Of a stretch of 64,000 bases of DNA, positions 37,562 through 46,549 are shown piece after piece; position 1 is the stretch's first letter, and each line of letters opens with the position of its first letter. The translations under genes and the position numbers were made by a program. The notes below the pieces were generated by a model. The model worked only from the letters and a program-made list of their open reading frames with translations. It searched no databases and was not told the origin of the DNA. Origin of the DNA: [Clostridium] innocuum (GTDB lineage: Bacteria > Bacillota_I > Bacilli_A > Erysipelotrichales > Erysipelotrichaceae); assembly GCA_012317185.1 (NCBI GenBank), contig CP048838.1:496001-560000 (forward strand), written 5' to 3'.

Positions 37562-38355
37562 CTATTTTCTTTTGAAAAAACCATCTTTTTGTAAATCAAG
37601 CTCGTCCTCATACAACATATCGAAAATATCTTGACCAGGAACACGTTCTAACTGATATCCACTTTCGCTATATATTTGAAAACATTTTTGATTTCTATGC
37701 AAAGCCATCCACGAATCAAAAAATACTTGTGCATATTCCTTACTCATATGCAAATAGTTTTTTGCCAGATAAAATGAAGCTAATGCACTAACACAGTCAA
37801 TGCTTTGGTTTGACATTACGGAACGTGCTTTGCGGTCGTCAGAACAGAAAATATACAACTCTTCTATACTTAATACTTCTAATATTTGTGCAGTAGAATA
37901 AAGTTTAATTTCGCCTAAATTATTATCTCGACCAACTTCTTCATCACATTTTTCTAAAATTGATAAAAAATCATCTATAGTCCATTTTGACCAAAAATCT
38001 ATTTGATATTCTTTTAGAGTGCCATAATGTTTATCATAGTACTTTGATGAAAATGTAGTACAGCTTTTTTGAGTATATTCAAAAAGTATATAAATGCCAT
38101 TTGCCCGAAATTATCAATTAAAATACTGAGCAAATCACGATCTGTATAAACACGAATACTATCATTTGCATTTATCCAATTTGCAATTGATGGGTCATGG
38201 TTATTTATCTCTTTAATGGTTTGAACATGACATGCATAATGAAAGGAATCAATACAGATAATCCTTTGAATAAAACGGTCTGAATCATCTATCTTTGTGG
38301 CGTAAAGTTTTGAAATGAAATCAGTGTCCAGTCACACGCATCGATTCTTACTCAT
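37562..38355 (-). pseudogene. PIN-domain toxin-like gene, broken by a stop and a frameshift
   Basis: From ATG 38355 the frame reads MSKNRCV, then TGA (38334-38332), then continues LDTDFISKLY in the same frame; this looks like the first acidic strand of a PIN nuclease. Near 38090-38100 the coding shifts by one base and continues to the stop at 37562, with the late PIN-like motif CSDDRKARSV. The restored product would be about 260 residues. It is third in a row after an HTH gene and an ImmA-type peptidase gene, an arrangement known for PIN/DUF4411-like toxins. Both lesions must be sequencing-checked. Confidence 0.7.
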
Positions 38356-38363
38356 TGCCTGAC

Positions 38364-39185
38364 TCACTTTCTTGAAAACCACTCTCTTATATCTTTGAGT
38401 GTACGTTCGTCTTCTACGATACGAGAATCTGACAATCGATCTGCTTCCTTATTTTGTTTTAAACGATTTTCAACAACTCCCAGATCAATTTCATCGAATG
38501 TTCTTTTTTTCCATCGCTCTCCAACATTTTGAGATTGCATGGAAAATTCTATTCTTTCAATGGTCCCTTCTTTTAAAAGTTGAATTGCATTTTTTTCACT
38601 AATAATATTTTCTTCAAAAAGCCGCAATACAATTGCTTTATATGGAACAGCAAAAATATCCATTAGTTTCACAACAGAATCAAGATCTAATTTACTTTTA
38701 TCAATTCCATAAATCTCTATCTGTTCTAGTAATTGTAAATCAGGTACAAGAAGCAACCCTGCAAAAGCATTAGCTTCCTTATCTTCTCTTGTTGCTGTAT
38801 CATCATCCATATTTTCTGATCTTAATAATGAACCATTATTGGATAGTGAATCATCTTGATCAGAAATATAGCGCCAAACATGATATAGCTCATGAGCAGT
38901 AGCAAAAATCTGTTTCGAAATTGGCAACCATGAATTTAATACTGTGAAAAGTTTCCCTTCTCGAATGCAGGTAAATGCACAAAAATCATCATCTTGTATT
39001 GGCAAACGAAAAAGTTCTAAATGTTTGTCATTTTTTGAAACATAATTTTTCAACACAATATAGATATCATCTTGAATGATATTACTGCCGTTGTAGAGTA
39101 TATTTAATGTCTTTGCTTCTTCTTTCAATTTTTGAAATCGCTTTACATTTTGTTTGTAAAGGCTGTTTGCTAGAATTTGATTCAT
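38364..39185 (-). CDS. ImmA/IrrE-family metallopeptidase
   Basis: A 273-residue protein with the zinc motif AHELYHVWRY (HExxH, about residue 93) and the following EANAFAGLLLVP box (about 137) that supplies the third ligand. ImmA-type enzymes cleave or bind a partner HTH repressor to relieve repression. The ATG overlaps the HTH stop as TAATG, so the pair is coupled. Codon use and base composition are more AT-rich than in neighbouring genes, consistent with acquisition. Confidence 0.9.
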   Translation of the reverse strand: MNQILANSLYKQNVKRFQKLKEEAKTLNILYNGSNIIQDDIYIVLKNYVSKNDKHLELFRLPIQDDDFCAFTCIREGKLFTVLNSWLPISKQIFATAHELYHVWRYISDQDDSLSNNGSLLRSENMDDDTATREDKEANAFAGLLLVPDLQLLEQIEIYGIDKSKLDLDSVVKLMDIFAVPYKAIVLRLFEENIISEKNAIQLLKEGTIERIEFSMQSQNVGERWKKRTFDEIDLGVVENRLKQNKEADRLSDSRIVEDERTLKDIREWFSRK

Positions 39186-39562
39186 TATAGGCTGCTCTTC
39201 TCTTTCATACCAACCATTCCACTTTCATATATACGAGAATGGAACAGATACATATCAATAAGTTTGTCAGCCATTTCAATTCCTTTTTTTGCTTCTTTCG
39301 TCTTGACTTGTCCCATAAATGCACGAACAACATTTGTTTCAACAGGTTTCTCTGGCAATGCTACAAGCCTATCCATTGAAATATTGCAAAAACCAGCAAT
39401 CTTTTTAAGGTCCATTGCATTGACTGTACGAGATCCTGCAAGTATGTTGCTGACAGTCTGCTTTGAGTAACCAAGAGCATCTGCTAGCTCATATTGTTTC
39501 TTTTCTGCTTTTTTTAGTGCTTCTCTAATATTTTTTGCAATCATCATATTCGTATCTGCCAT
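39185..39562 (-). CDS. XRE-family HTH regulator (antitoxin or repressor)
   Basis: A 125-residue protein whose start at 39562 is set by GGAGG seven bases upstream. The helix-turn-helix (about residues 10-65, LADALGYSKQTVSNILAGS) is followed by a short helical region ending in a polar tail. It is the natural substrate or partner of the ImmA-type peptidase translated from the overlapping gene, and probably represses the operon. Confidence 0.88.
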   Translation of the reverse strand: MADTNMMIAKNIREALKKAEKKQYELADALGYSKQTVSNILAGSRTVNAMDLKKIAGFCNISMDRLVALPEKPVETNVVRAFMGQVKTKEAKKGIEMADKLIDMYLFHSRIYESGMVGMKEKSSL

Positions 39563-39599
39563 ATGAAAACCTCCTCTATCTTTCATCTATATTATAGGC

Positions 39600-40110
39600 A
39601 ATTCCGAGGTGTTTAGTCAACGAAATATGAATTTATTTAATAATATTTAATATAAAAATCAATATTTTGTATACTTTCATAAAGCTTTTGTAGGAAACAA
39701 CTTACTCAATTCATGATGATACAAACCTCTGACACTTAGCTATTTTCTTTTACTTCCTTTAATTTCATGATACATCTTTTCATGAATAATATTTAAATTA
39801 AGAATAGATAATTCCTTATCAAAGTAGCGTGTATGTAATGTTAAATATATATCGGAAGTTGCATCAAAATCCTACGTAAAAATAATAGCCATGATTCTTT
39901 AGCCACCTGAAAAGAACAACATAAACGCCAATACATCACTCACTTTCGAATATTTTACTTCTTATATTATTAAACATTTACTTCCGGTATTGCTGCTGTT
40001 TTACTTCAGAGGATACTTTGAAGTAACATCCTACGAACAGGTTTGTTACCTAAGTGCTGCATAGAACCTCCACATCACACATACATACTCATACAAACAA
40101 CAATAAGCCC
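39600..40110. other. AT-rich gap with a coding remnant
   Basis: About 500 bases, clearly more AT-rich than the surrounding chromosome, without an intact gene. It includes the possible recombinase remnant at 39740-39871. Confidence 0.5.
39740..39871 (-). pseudogene. Possible C-terminal remnant of a tyrosine recombinase
   Basis: A 43-codon open stretch reads DFDATSDIYLTLHTRYFDK and goes on to a KGSKRK-stop end. The TSDIY-L pattern resembles the box around the active-site tyrosine of phage-type integrases (GHSD...T..IY). No start codon or upstream domain remains. The match is by eye only. If right, the HTH-ImmA-PIN genes arrived with an integrating element. Confidence 0.35.
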
Positions 40111-40111
40111 C

Positions 40112-40137
40112 ATTTACGGGACTTATGTGAGTATATA
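40112..40137 (-). terminator. Probable terminator of the DeoR gene
   Basis: ATAAG/CTTAT and CCC/GGG arms around a seven-base loop, followed on the minus strand by TTGTTGTTTG. The T-run is interrupted, so strength is uncertain. Confidence 0.5.
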
Positions 40138-40167
40138 AGTGTAAGTAAGCAAAGAAATAACTGTTTG

Positions 40168-40971
40168 TTATCGCTTTGTGAAACTGTCCGCAATATGGGT
40201 TAACGGATCCAGTGTGACCGTTTTAACGCCTGCCTCCTGAATTGCCAGAAGTTCTTCCTCAGGCGCAAGATGATCAGTGATCAGATAATCGAATGACTGA
40301 ATCATCCCACTGATGAAACTGTGGTTGGTTCCGATTTTTGTATGGTCAGCCAGAATAAAGGTCTCACCGATACAGCGGGTGATCATCACCTCATTGATAG
40401 CAACCTCCTGCAAAATAGCGGTAGTCATGCCGCTTGCCACACTGAATCCGCTGCAGCCGAGAAAGGCTTTTGTTGCCGATACCTTGTTCAGATTATTCAA
40501 TGCAAAATCACCGACCATGCTTTCTTTCGGAATGCGCAGCTCACCACCGCTCAGACAGATGCTGACCATGGGGTCATGGTCCATGAAAATCGCTTTGCCG
40601 TTGTTGGTGATAACGGTGACACGCTTGTTTTTAATATACTTCAGCACAAGCAGTGCAGTTGAGCTTGTATTGATAAATATCGTATCACCGTCCTGTACAT
40701 ACTGTGCGGCATATTTTGCGATGGCATGCTTGTACTGTTCGTTAGATAGCTGTGGGTCATCGTTTTCCACAAAATGCTGAATCAGCTTGGCACCGCCGTA
40801 ATAGCGCTCCACTGCCCCCATTTCCTCCCAGAACTGCAGATCACGCCGTATGGTCAGCGGTGATACCTGCAGCTCCTCTGCCAGATCCTCGACCGCAGCC
40901 TTTCCCTGACTCTGAATCTTCTGCATGATTTTATTGCGTCGTGCATCCACGACTGCCTTATTCATTTTCAT
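40168..40971 (-). CDS. DeoR-family transcriptional regulator
   Basis: A 267-residue repressor. The N-terminal winged helix (residues 8-65, VEDLAEELQVSPLTIRRDL) is followed by a phosphosugar-binding DeoR-C domain with the motif TIFINTSSTALLVLKYI and late FILADHTKIG. AGGGG precedes the ATG. It lies 20 bases after the membrane protein gene and is divergent, through that gene, from the ascorbate PTS operon. That location and family match UlaR, but the same role is inference. Confidence 0.9.
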   Translation of the reverse strand: MKMNKAVVDARRNKIMQKIQSQGKAAVEDLAEELQVSPLTIRRDLQFWEEMGAVERYYGGAKLIQHFVENDDPQLSNEQYKHAIAKYAAQYVQDGDTIFINTSSTALLVLKYIKNKRVTVITNNGKAIFMDHDPMVSICLSGGELRIPKESMVGDFALNNLNKVSATKAFLGCSGFSVASGMTTAILQEVAINEVMITRCIGETFILADHTKIGTNHSFISGMIQSFDYLITDHLAPEEELLAIQEAGVKTVTLDPLTHIADSFTKR

Positions 40972-40991
40972 ATTGTATCCCCTGTTTCATT

Positions 40992-41789
40992 TCATAAACG
41001 ATGGAAGCAGGCACCTGCCTCCCTGCTGCTGGACAGCTGTTTCCCTGTTTCCATAGCCTTTGTAAACATTATAACTGCATTTTCCTTATCATTCAATTCT
41101 TTGTAAACTTTTCCAAATTCCGTATAATACTGCGCCATTTCCCGATTGTTCATATATCTAGTATCAATCTGCTTGAACTTTGCCAGACTTTTCTTATAAT
41201 CCTTCATACAGGAAAGATACACGGCCTCGATAAACTCCCAGTTATACAGAGGAGAGACCTTGCTGCCCTTGATTTTGGTATCCTTCAGCTTCATAACCTC
41301 CGGATACCAGTGCTTTACCTTTGTTCGGTTTCCCAGCTTATAATAGGAATAAAAATAGGTATAATTGCGAATCAGCAGATAATCAAGGGAGGAGCGAAAG
41401 GTTTTCTCATTGCTTTCCAACAGCTCGATGCAGGTCTGTGGTTTTCCAATATCCTGATAATACAGAGTATCAAAGATCAGCTGCGTTGTCCGGTAGCTTT
41501 TCATGAAATCCCGCTTTTTCAATATGTTATAATAGTGTTTCGCAAGACCTGCGTCACAATCCATATTCAGTGCCATAATCATTTTCTGATATAGAATCCG
41601 CAGATATTCCGCCCAGAGTGCTACCCCCATAAAGATGATCAGAAGCAGACCATAGCATAGCTTGCCTTCCGGGCTTGGTTCCTGAAGCAGCTTATATAAG
41701 GTATATATTGTGAAGAATGCATAGATGGCAATGGTGATGATACGGCGTGTTGTTTCACTGAACGTGAGTCTTGATAATCCTTTTTTCAT
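40992..41789 (-). CDS. Membrane-anchored TPR-like protein
   Basis: A 265-residue protein. Two N-terminal helices (about 15-35 and 43-65) anchor a cytoplasmic domain of helical pairs resembling tetratricopeptide repeats (for example YTEFGKVYKELNDKENAVIMFTKAM, split: YTEFGKVYKEL and NDKENAVIMF). It is cotranscribed with the DeoR regulator and starts opposite the ascorbate operon. I do not know a named family. It could be a protein scaffold or sensor; nothing in the sequence shows which. Confidence 0.7.
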   Translation of the reverse strand: MKKGLSRLTFSETTRRIITIAIYAFFTIYTLYKLLQEPSPEGKLCYGLLLIIFMGVALWAEYLRILYQKMIMALNMDCDAGLAKHYYNILKKRDFMKSYRTTQLIFDTLYYQDIGKPQTCIELLESNEKTFRSSLDYLLIRNYTYFYSYYKLGNRTKVKHWYPEVMKLKDTKIKGSKVSPLYNWEFIEAVYLSCMKDYKKSLAKFKQIDTRYMNNREMAQYYTEFGKVYKELNDKENAVIMFTKAMETGKQLSSSREAGACFHRL

Positions 41790-41909
41790 ATGTCTGCACC
41801 TCTTTTACAAATACATTATATGTTCTTTATGAATGGTTGTCAATCATATAATTCATAAAACAATTCATTTATTCATGGTTATATGAATTGTAATCGCACA
41901 CATCTCTCG

Positions 41910-41977
41910 AATTGTTCATATATTTTATGAACTGTTCATTTAAAACTATTGCCAATTGTTCATGAAATGTTTATCAT
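41910..41977 (+). promoter_or_regulatory. Promoter and operators of the ascorbate PTS operon
   Basis: TTGCCA (41949-41954), 17-base spacer, TATCAT (41972-41977). Three related boxes, AATTGTTCAT (41910-41919), AACTGTTCAT (41930-41939) and AATTGTTCAT (41954-41963), lie in direct orientation; the last is inside the promoter spacer. They are good candidates for the DeoR-family regulator, and further AATTCAT words occur upstream to 41855. Confidence 0.65.
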
Positions 41978-42031
41978 ATGGGTGTACAAAAACAAGCGGC
42001 GCGCGCAATTAAGAAACTGGAGGAATATGCA

Positions 42032-43090
42032 ATGAGTCAAGTAGATGAAATTACCAGAGAATCCTGGATTCTGGGAGCTTTTCCGGAATGGGGAACCTGG
42101 CTGAATGAGGAAATTGATCAGGAGGTCGTAGAAAAAGGTACCTTCGCCATGTGGTGGATCGGCTGTACCGGCTTATGGATCAAGACAGAGAACAATACCA
42201 ACATTTCCATTGATTTATGGTTTGGTAATGGAAAGCGTACAAAGAAAAACAAAGAGATGGCGAAATTCCATCAGATGCGCAATATGACCGGAGGGAGAAT
42301 GACACAGCCGAATCTGCGTGCTGCGCCAATCGTATATGATCCCTTCGCTGTAACACAGGTGGATGCTGTATTATCCACTCATTATCATAACGATCATATC
42401 GATCCGTTCTATGCAGCAGCTGTCTTGAAGAACTGTGATGCTGCCGTACCGTTTATCGGTCCGCAAAAGAGTGTGGAAAAATGGCTGAGCTACGGCGTAC
42501 CGAAAGAGCGCTGTCAGGTTGTAAAGCCGGGGGATGTGGTGAAAATCAAGGACACACAGATCATTGTTGTGGACAGCTTTGATCGTACCTGTCTTGTTAC
42601 CAATGATGAGGATGTACGCGGTAAGTGTCCAACCGATATGGATGAAAAAGCTGTCAACTATATTATAAAGACACCAGCCGGAAGTGTTTATCACAGCGGA
42701 GATTCTCATTACTCCACCTATTATGCAAAGCACGGCAAGGACTACGATATTGATGTTGCATTAGGCTCCTATGGGGAAAATCCGGCAGGGAATCAGGATA
42801 AAATGACAAGCGTGGATATCCTGCGTATGGCGGAAGCACTGAACTGCAAGGTCGTTATTCCATTCCATTACGATGTATGGACAAACTTCAAGGCAGACCC
42901 GCAGGAAATCAATATGCTGTATGAATACAAAAAGGATGTTCTGGATTATAAATTCCATCCGTTTATCTGGGATGTCGGTGGAAAATATGTGTGGCCGACA
43001 GATCAGAACAAGCGCCAGTTCCATTACCGCAGAGGCTTTGAGGACTGCTTTACGGATGAACCGAATGTTCCGTTCCGTTCCATATTATAG
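42032..43090 (+). CDS. ulaG: L-ascorbate-6-phosphate lactonase
   Basis: A 352-residue enzyme of the metallo-beta-lactamase fold that opens L-ascorbate 6-phosphate to 3-keto-L-gulonate 6-phosphate. GGAGGAATATGCA leads to ATG 42032, giving the usual UlaG length. Metal motif STHYHNDHIDPF at about 111, further ligands in YHSGDSHYS and VIPFHYDVW. It is first of the operon, followed by IIA, IIC and IIB genes. A longer frame from 41978 has no site and crosses the promoter. Confidence 0.94.
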   Translation: MSQVDEITRESWILGAFPEWGTWLNEEIDQEVVEKGTFAMWWIGCTGLWIKTENNTNISIDLWFGNGKRTKKNKEMAKFHQMRNMTGGRMTQPNLRAAPIVYDPFAVTQVDAVLSTHYHNDHIDPFYAAAVLKNCDAAVPFIGPQKSVEKWLSYGVPKERCQVVKPGDVVKIKDTQIIVVDSFDRTCLVTNDEDVRGKCPTDMDEKAVNYIIKTPAGSVYHSGDSHYSTYYAKHGKDYDIDVALGSYGENPAGNQDKMTSVDILRMAEALNCKVVIPFHYDVWTNFKADPQEINMLYEYKKDVLDYKFHPFIWDVGGKYVWPTDQNKRQFHYRRGFEDCFTDEPNVPFRSIL

Positions 43091-43102
43091 GAGGTAAAGC
43101 GC

Positions 43103-43558
43103 ATGCTGAAGGAAATCATTGAGAAAGGCTACTTTTCCTTTGAACAGCACTTTGATGACTGGCAGGAGGCAATCCGTGCCGGTTATCGTACGCTGCTGGA
43201 AGCGGGAGTTGTAGAAGATATCTATGTGCAGGCAGTTATTGACTGTGTAAATAAATACGGTCCCTATATCGTTATTGTACCGGATATCGCCATGCCGCAT
43301 TCCACAGAAGGGGCAAAGGGGTGCCATGGCACTGCCATCTCCTTTATGAAGGTGGAAGAGCCTGTGGATTTTGATAAACAGGACCCTGACAAAAAAGCAA
43401 GACTGTTTTTCTCCCTGGCCGCTGTCGATCATGAGCAGCACCTGCATAATATTCAGGAGCTCATGGATGCCTTGATGAACGAGGAGCTCGTCAATGCATT
43501 ACTGGAAGCGCATACAGTTGAGGAACTGCAGCAGGCAGCACAAACATACGAAGCATAA
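43103..43558 (+). CDS. ulaC: PTS ascorbate-type IIA component
   Basis: A 151-residue EIIA of the mannitol/fructose type. The phospho-histidine lies in DIAMPHSTEG near residue 68. TAGGAGG lies a few bases before the ATG region and the gene begins 13 bases after ulaG. It passes phosphate from HPr to UlaB. Confidence 0.92.
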   Translation: MLKEIIEKGYFSFEQHFDDWQEAIRAGYRTLLEAGVVEDIYVQAVIDCVNKYGPYIVIVPDIAMPHSTEGAKGCHGTAISFMKVEEPVDFDKQDPDKKARLFFSLAAVDHEQHLHNIQELMDALMNEELVNALLEAHTVEELQQAAQTYEA

Positions 43559-43584
43559 ACCAATATAAAGAGAGGGAAAACTTT

Positions 43585-45057
43585 ATGGACTTTTTAATGA
43601 GTATCTGGAGTTTCTTCGCAACAAATATTCTGACACAGCCGGCGTATTTCATCGGGCTCATGGTTCTGGTCGGATATCTGCTGCTTAAGAAACCGTTATA
43701 TGAAGCATTCGCAGGCTTTATCAAGGCAACCGTCGGGTATATGATTCTGGCTGTCGGATCCGGTGGACTGGTCAATAACTTCCGCCCGATTCTGGTCGGA
43801 TTGAAGGACCGCTTCAATCTGGATGCGATGGTCATTGACCCGTATTTCGGACAAAATGCAGTTACAGCAGGGCTTGGGGAACGCTTTGGCAGAACCTTTT
43901 CACAGGTCATGCTGCTGCTGTTGATTGCGTTTATCATGAATTTACTGCTTGTTCGTTTAAAGAAATGGACAAAAATGCGTGCCGTATTCACGACAGGACA
44001 TGTACAGATGCAGCAGGCTTCCACCGCTTTCTGGCTGATTCTGTTCTGCTTTCCTACACTGGGAGATACACCGATTCTGATCCTCATGGGTCTGATTCTG
44101 GGCCTGTACTGGGCAGTCGGCTCCAATCTTACCGTTGAAATCACGCAGGAGCTTACCGAGGGCGGAGGCTTTGCCATCGCTCACCAGCAGATGTTCGGTA
44201 TTGCAATCTTTGCGAAGCTGGCAGATAAGCTGAAGGGGAAATCCACCAAGCGTCTGGATGATCTGAAATTCCCGGGCTTCCTGTCCATCTTCAATGAAAA
44301 TATGGTGGCAACCTCCATTTTGATGTTCCTGTTCTTCGGAGCGATCCTGCTCGTGCTTGGCAAGGATTATCTGGTCAGCATGGAGTTCATGAAGGCCGCT
44401 GATAATTTCTTCTTCTACATTATGACTACGGCATTGAACTTCGCTGTCTATCTGGCAATCCTGCAGCTTGGTGTACGTACCTTTGTTACCGAGCTGACAA
44501 ATTCCTTCCAGGGTATTTCCAACACCTTCCTGCCTGGTGCAGTTCCGGGCATCGACTGTGCAGCGGTATTCGGTTTTGGAAGCGCCAATGCAGTTACGGT
44601 CGGCTTCTTGATGGGAGCGCTTGGTCAGTTCCTTGCCATCATGATTCTGCTGCTGATGAAGAGTCCGACACTGGTTATCGCAGGGTTTGTACCGGTCTTC
44701 TTCGACAATGCGGTAATCGCAATCTATGCGGATAACCGAGGCGGTATCAAAGCAGCTATGCTGTTCCCGTTTATCTCCGGTCTGATTCAGGTATTTGGCT
44801 CAGCTCTGATTGCCGGAGGTGTCGGTCTTGCGGCATATGGTGGTTATCTTGGAATGTTTGACTGGGCAACCGTATGGCCGTTATTCACCGTCATCATGAA
44901 ATTCCTCGGATACTTCGGTGTCGCGATCGTTGTATTGATTCTGCTTGCAATTCCACAGCTTCAATATCGCAAGCATCCGGATACGTACTTCCTGATTACA
45001 GAGGATTATGATGAATATCTGGAAAAAATGAAAGAAAAAGAAGCGCAAAAGGCGTAA
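43585..45057 (+). CDS. ulaA: PTS ascorbate transporter IIC component
   Basis: A 490-residue membrane permease of the UlaA/SgaT family, about eleven helices, with conserved stretches VGSGGLVNNFRPIL, DAMVIDPYFGQNA and FLPGAVPGIDCAAVFGF. It forms the channel through which L-ascorbate enters and is phosphorylated with UlaB. Its C terminus is a short charged tail. Gene order lactonase-IIA-IIC-IIB differs from the enteric ula order but keeps the same set of proteins. Confidence 0.94.
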   Translation: MDFLMSIWSFFATNILTQPAYFIGLMVLVGYLLLKKPLYEAFAGFIKATVGYMILAVGSGGLVNNFRPILVGLKDRFNLDAMVIDPYFGQNAVTAGLGERFGRTFSQVMLLLLIAFIMNLLLVRLKKWTKMRAVFTTGHVQMQQASTAFWLILFCFPTLGDTPILILMGLILGLYWAVGSNLTVEITQELTEGGGFAIAHQQMFGIAIFAKLADKLKGKSTKRLDDLKFPGFLSIFNENMVATSILMFLFFGAILLVLGKDYLVSMEFMKAADNFFFYIMTTALNFAVYLAILQLGVRTFVTELTNSFQGISNTFLPGAVPGIDCAAVFGFGSANAVTVGFLMGALGQFLAIMILLLMKSPTLVIAGFVPVFFDNAVIAIYADNRGGIKAAMLFPFISGLIQVFGSALIAGGVGLAAYGGYLGMFDWATVWPLFTVIMKFLGYFGVAIVVLILLAIPQLQYRKHPDTYFLITEDYDEYLEKMKEKEAQKA

Positions 45058-45093
45058 AATAGAAGTGACATAATCAATAAAGGAGAGATGACA

Positions 45094-45393
45094 ATGGCTG
45101 GAAAACTGAAACTGCTGGTCTGCTGTGGAAATGGTGCAGGCACAAGTATGATGATCAAATTAAACGTTGAAAAGGTAACGAAGAAGATGGGGCTGGGTAT
45201 CCAGGAAATCCGTCACTGTGCGGTATCCGAAGGAAAATCTGCCGCAGGCCAGTATGATATCGTTCTGTGCTCCAAAAACTTTGTAAGCATGTTTGCGGAT
45301 GCGGAAAAACGTGGCACAAAAATTGTCGGACTGAAAAATGTAATGTCCGCAAAAGAGATTGAAGAAGGGCTGGCAGCCGCTATAAATAAGTAA
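45094..45393 (+). CDS. ulaB: PTS ascorbate-type IIB component
   Basis: A 99-residue IIB with the phospho-cysteine in LLVCCGNGAGTS (residues 7-18). The ATG at 45094 follows AAAGGAGAGATGACA. It is the last PTS subunit before an internal terminator-like hairpin. Confidence 0.92.
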   Translation: MAGKLKLLVCCGNGAGTSMMIKLNVEKVTKKMGLGIQEIRHCAVSEGKSAAGQYDIVLCSKNFVSMFADAEKRGTKIVGLKNVMSAKEIEEGLAAAINK

Positions 45394-45395
45394 AA

Positions 45396-45426
45396 AAGAA
45401 TAAGCTGCCCAGTGCAGCTTTTCTTA
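45396..45426 (+). terminator. Internal terminator or attenuator after ulaB
   Basis: AAGCTGC (45402-45408) pairs with GCAGCTT (45414-45420), extended by AAGAA/TTCTT. Only a short T-rich tail follows, so partial read-through into the downstream genes is likely. Confidence 0.65.
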
Positions 45427-45513
45427 TACGCAAAATTCGTGAATTTAACGAAAAATCTATAAAATTAACGATAAAACGTACTATATGAACATACAGAAAT
45501 GAGGGCTTTGACT

Positions 45514-46539
45514 ATGAAAATTACAAAGAAAAAACTGGATGAAATCCGGCGCTGTTACTGTGCCGCCAGCATCCATATGAACCATGAGAATCACATTATC
45601 TATGCCAGTGAGGATCCGGATGTGATGTGTGAAATGTTTTCGGGAAAGAGCTTTGAGCATAAGGAGACGATCTGGAAAAAGGCCGGGGGCTGCATGTCCA
45701 TTATTCCGATTCCCAATCATGAGGGAGAGTTTCTGGCAGTGCAGGAATTTTACCTCAAGGTATCCCCATCTCTCTCCAAAATCGTGTGGGGGAAATATAC
45801 AGAGGGCGGCTTTGTTATAAAGGATGTATTACAGCTGCCGTATATTCACCGCTTTGATATCTATCATAAAAACGGAGTGAATTATTTTATCGGTGCCACC
45901 ATAGCGACTGCAAAGCAGAACAAAGAGGACTGGAGTGTTCCCGGACGCATCTATGTCGGTGAGCTTCCTGAGGATTTGAACGAGGGTATACAGATTGAGG
46001 TCCTGATGGATGGGCTGTATCGCAATCACGGCTATTATCGGGATGCACAGCATACCTGCGGGTATTTCGGAAGTGACCAGGGAATCGTTAAGGTCGCACC
46101 GCCTGCGCACAGAGGCGGACAGTGGCAGGTGGAATACGTGCTGAGCGGTACCATTGGTGAGATTGCTGTGCTGGATATTGATGGAGACGGGGAGCAGGAG
46201 ATTATGACGATTGAGCCGTTCCATGGAACAGAGATCCATATTTATAAGAAGCTGGAGGGAAGCTATCAGCGGGTATATACGTATGAGAATGAGATTGACT
46301 TTGCCCATACGCTGGTGGGAGGCACCCTGCGTGGCGTACCGACTTTTCTAGCAGGTGTGCGTCGAAGGGATGCGGAGCTGTTCTATGTGCAGTATAAGGA
46401 CGGCGCCTTTGTGACGAAGGAAATCGATCGTGGCGTGGGTCCGGCAAATCTGTGTCTGGTTAATGAAGAGGACCGCGATCTGATCGTTGCCGCCAATCAT
46501 ACGGCGAATGAGGCAGCGGTCTATATCGTAGAGGACTAG
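45514..46539 (+). CDS. Hypothetical beta-propeller-like protein in the ascorbate operon
   Basis: A 341-residue cytoplasmic protein starting at 45514. It lacks a signal peptide and shows several blade-like repeats, including IAVLDIDGDGEQEIMTIEPF (about 210), the calcium-loop pattern of FG-GAP/VCBS repeats, and GVPTFLAGVRRRDAELFYV. Such folds usually bind sugars, aldonates or proteins. It sits between the PTS genes and ulaF, so it may bind an intermediate of ascorbate breakdown. I know no named function. Confidence 0.7.
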   Translation: MKITKKKLDEIRRCYCAASIHMNHENHIIYASEDPDVMCEMFSGKSFEHKETIWKKAGGCMSIIPIPNHEGEFLAVQEFYLKVSPSLSKIVWGKYTEGGFVIKDVLQLPYIHRFDIYHKNGVNYFIGATIATAKQNKEDWSVPGRIYVGELPEDLNEGIQIEVLMDGLYRNHGYYRDAQHTCGYFGSDQGIVKVAPPAHRGGQWQVEYVLSGTIGEIAVLDIDGDGEQEIMTIEPFHGTEIHIYKKLEGSYQRVYTYENEIDFAHTLVGGTLRGVPTFLAGVRRRDAELFYVQYKDGAFVTKEIDRGVGPANLCLVNEEDRDLIVAANHTANEAAVYIVED

Positions 46540-46549
46540 GAGGTATACG

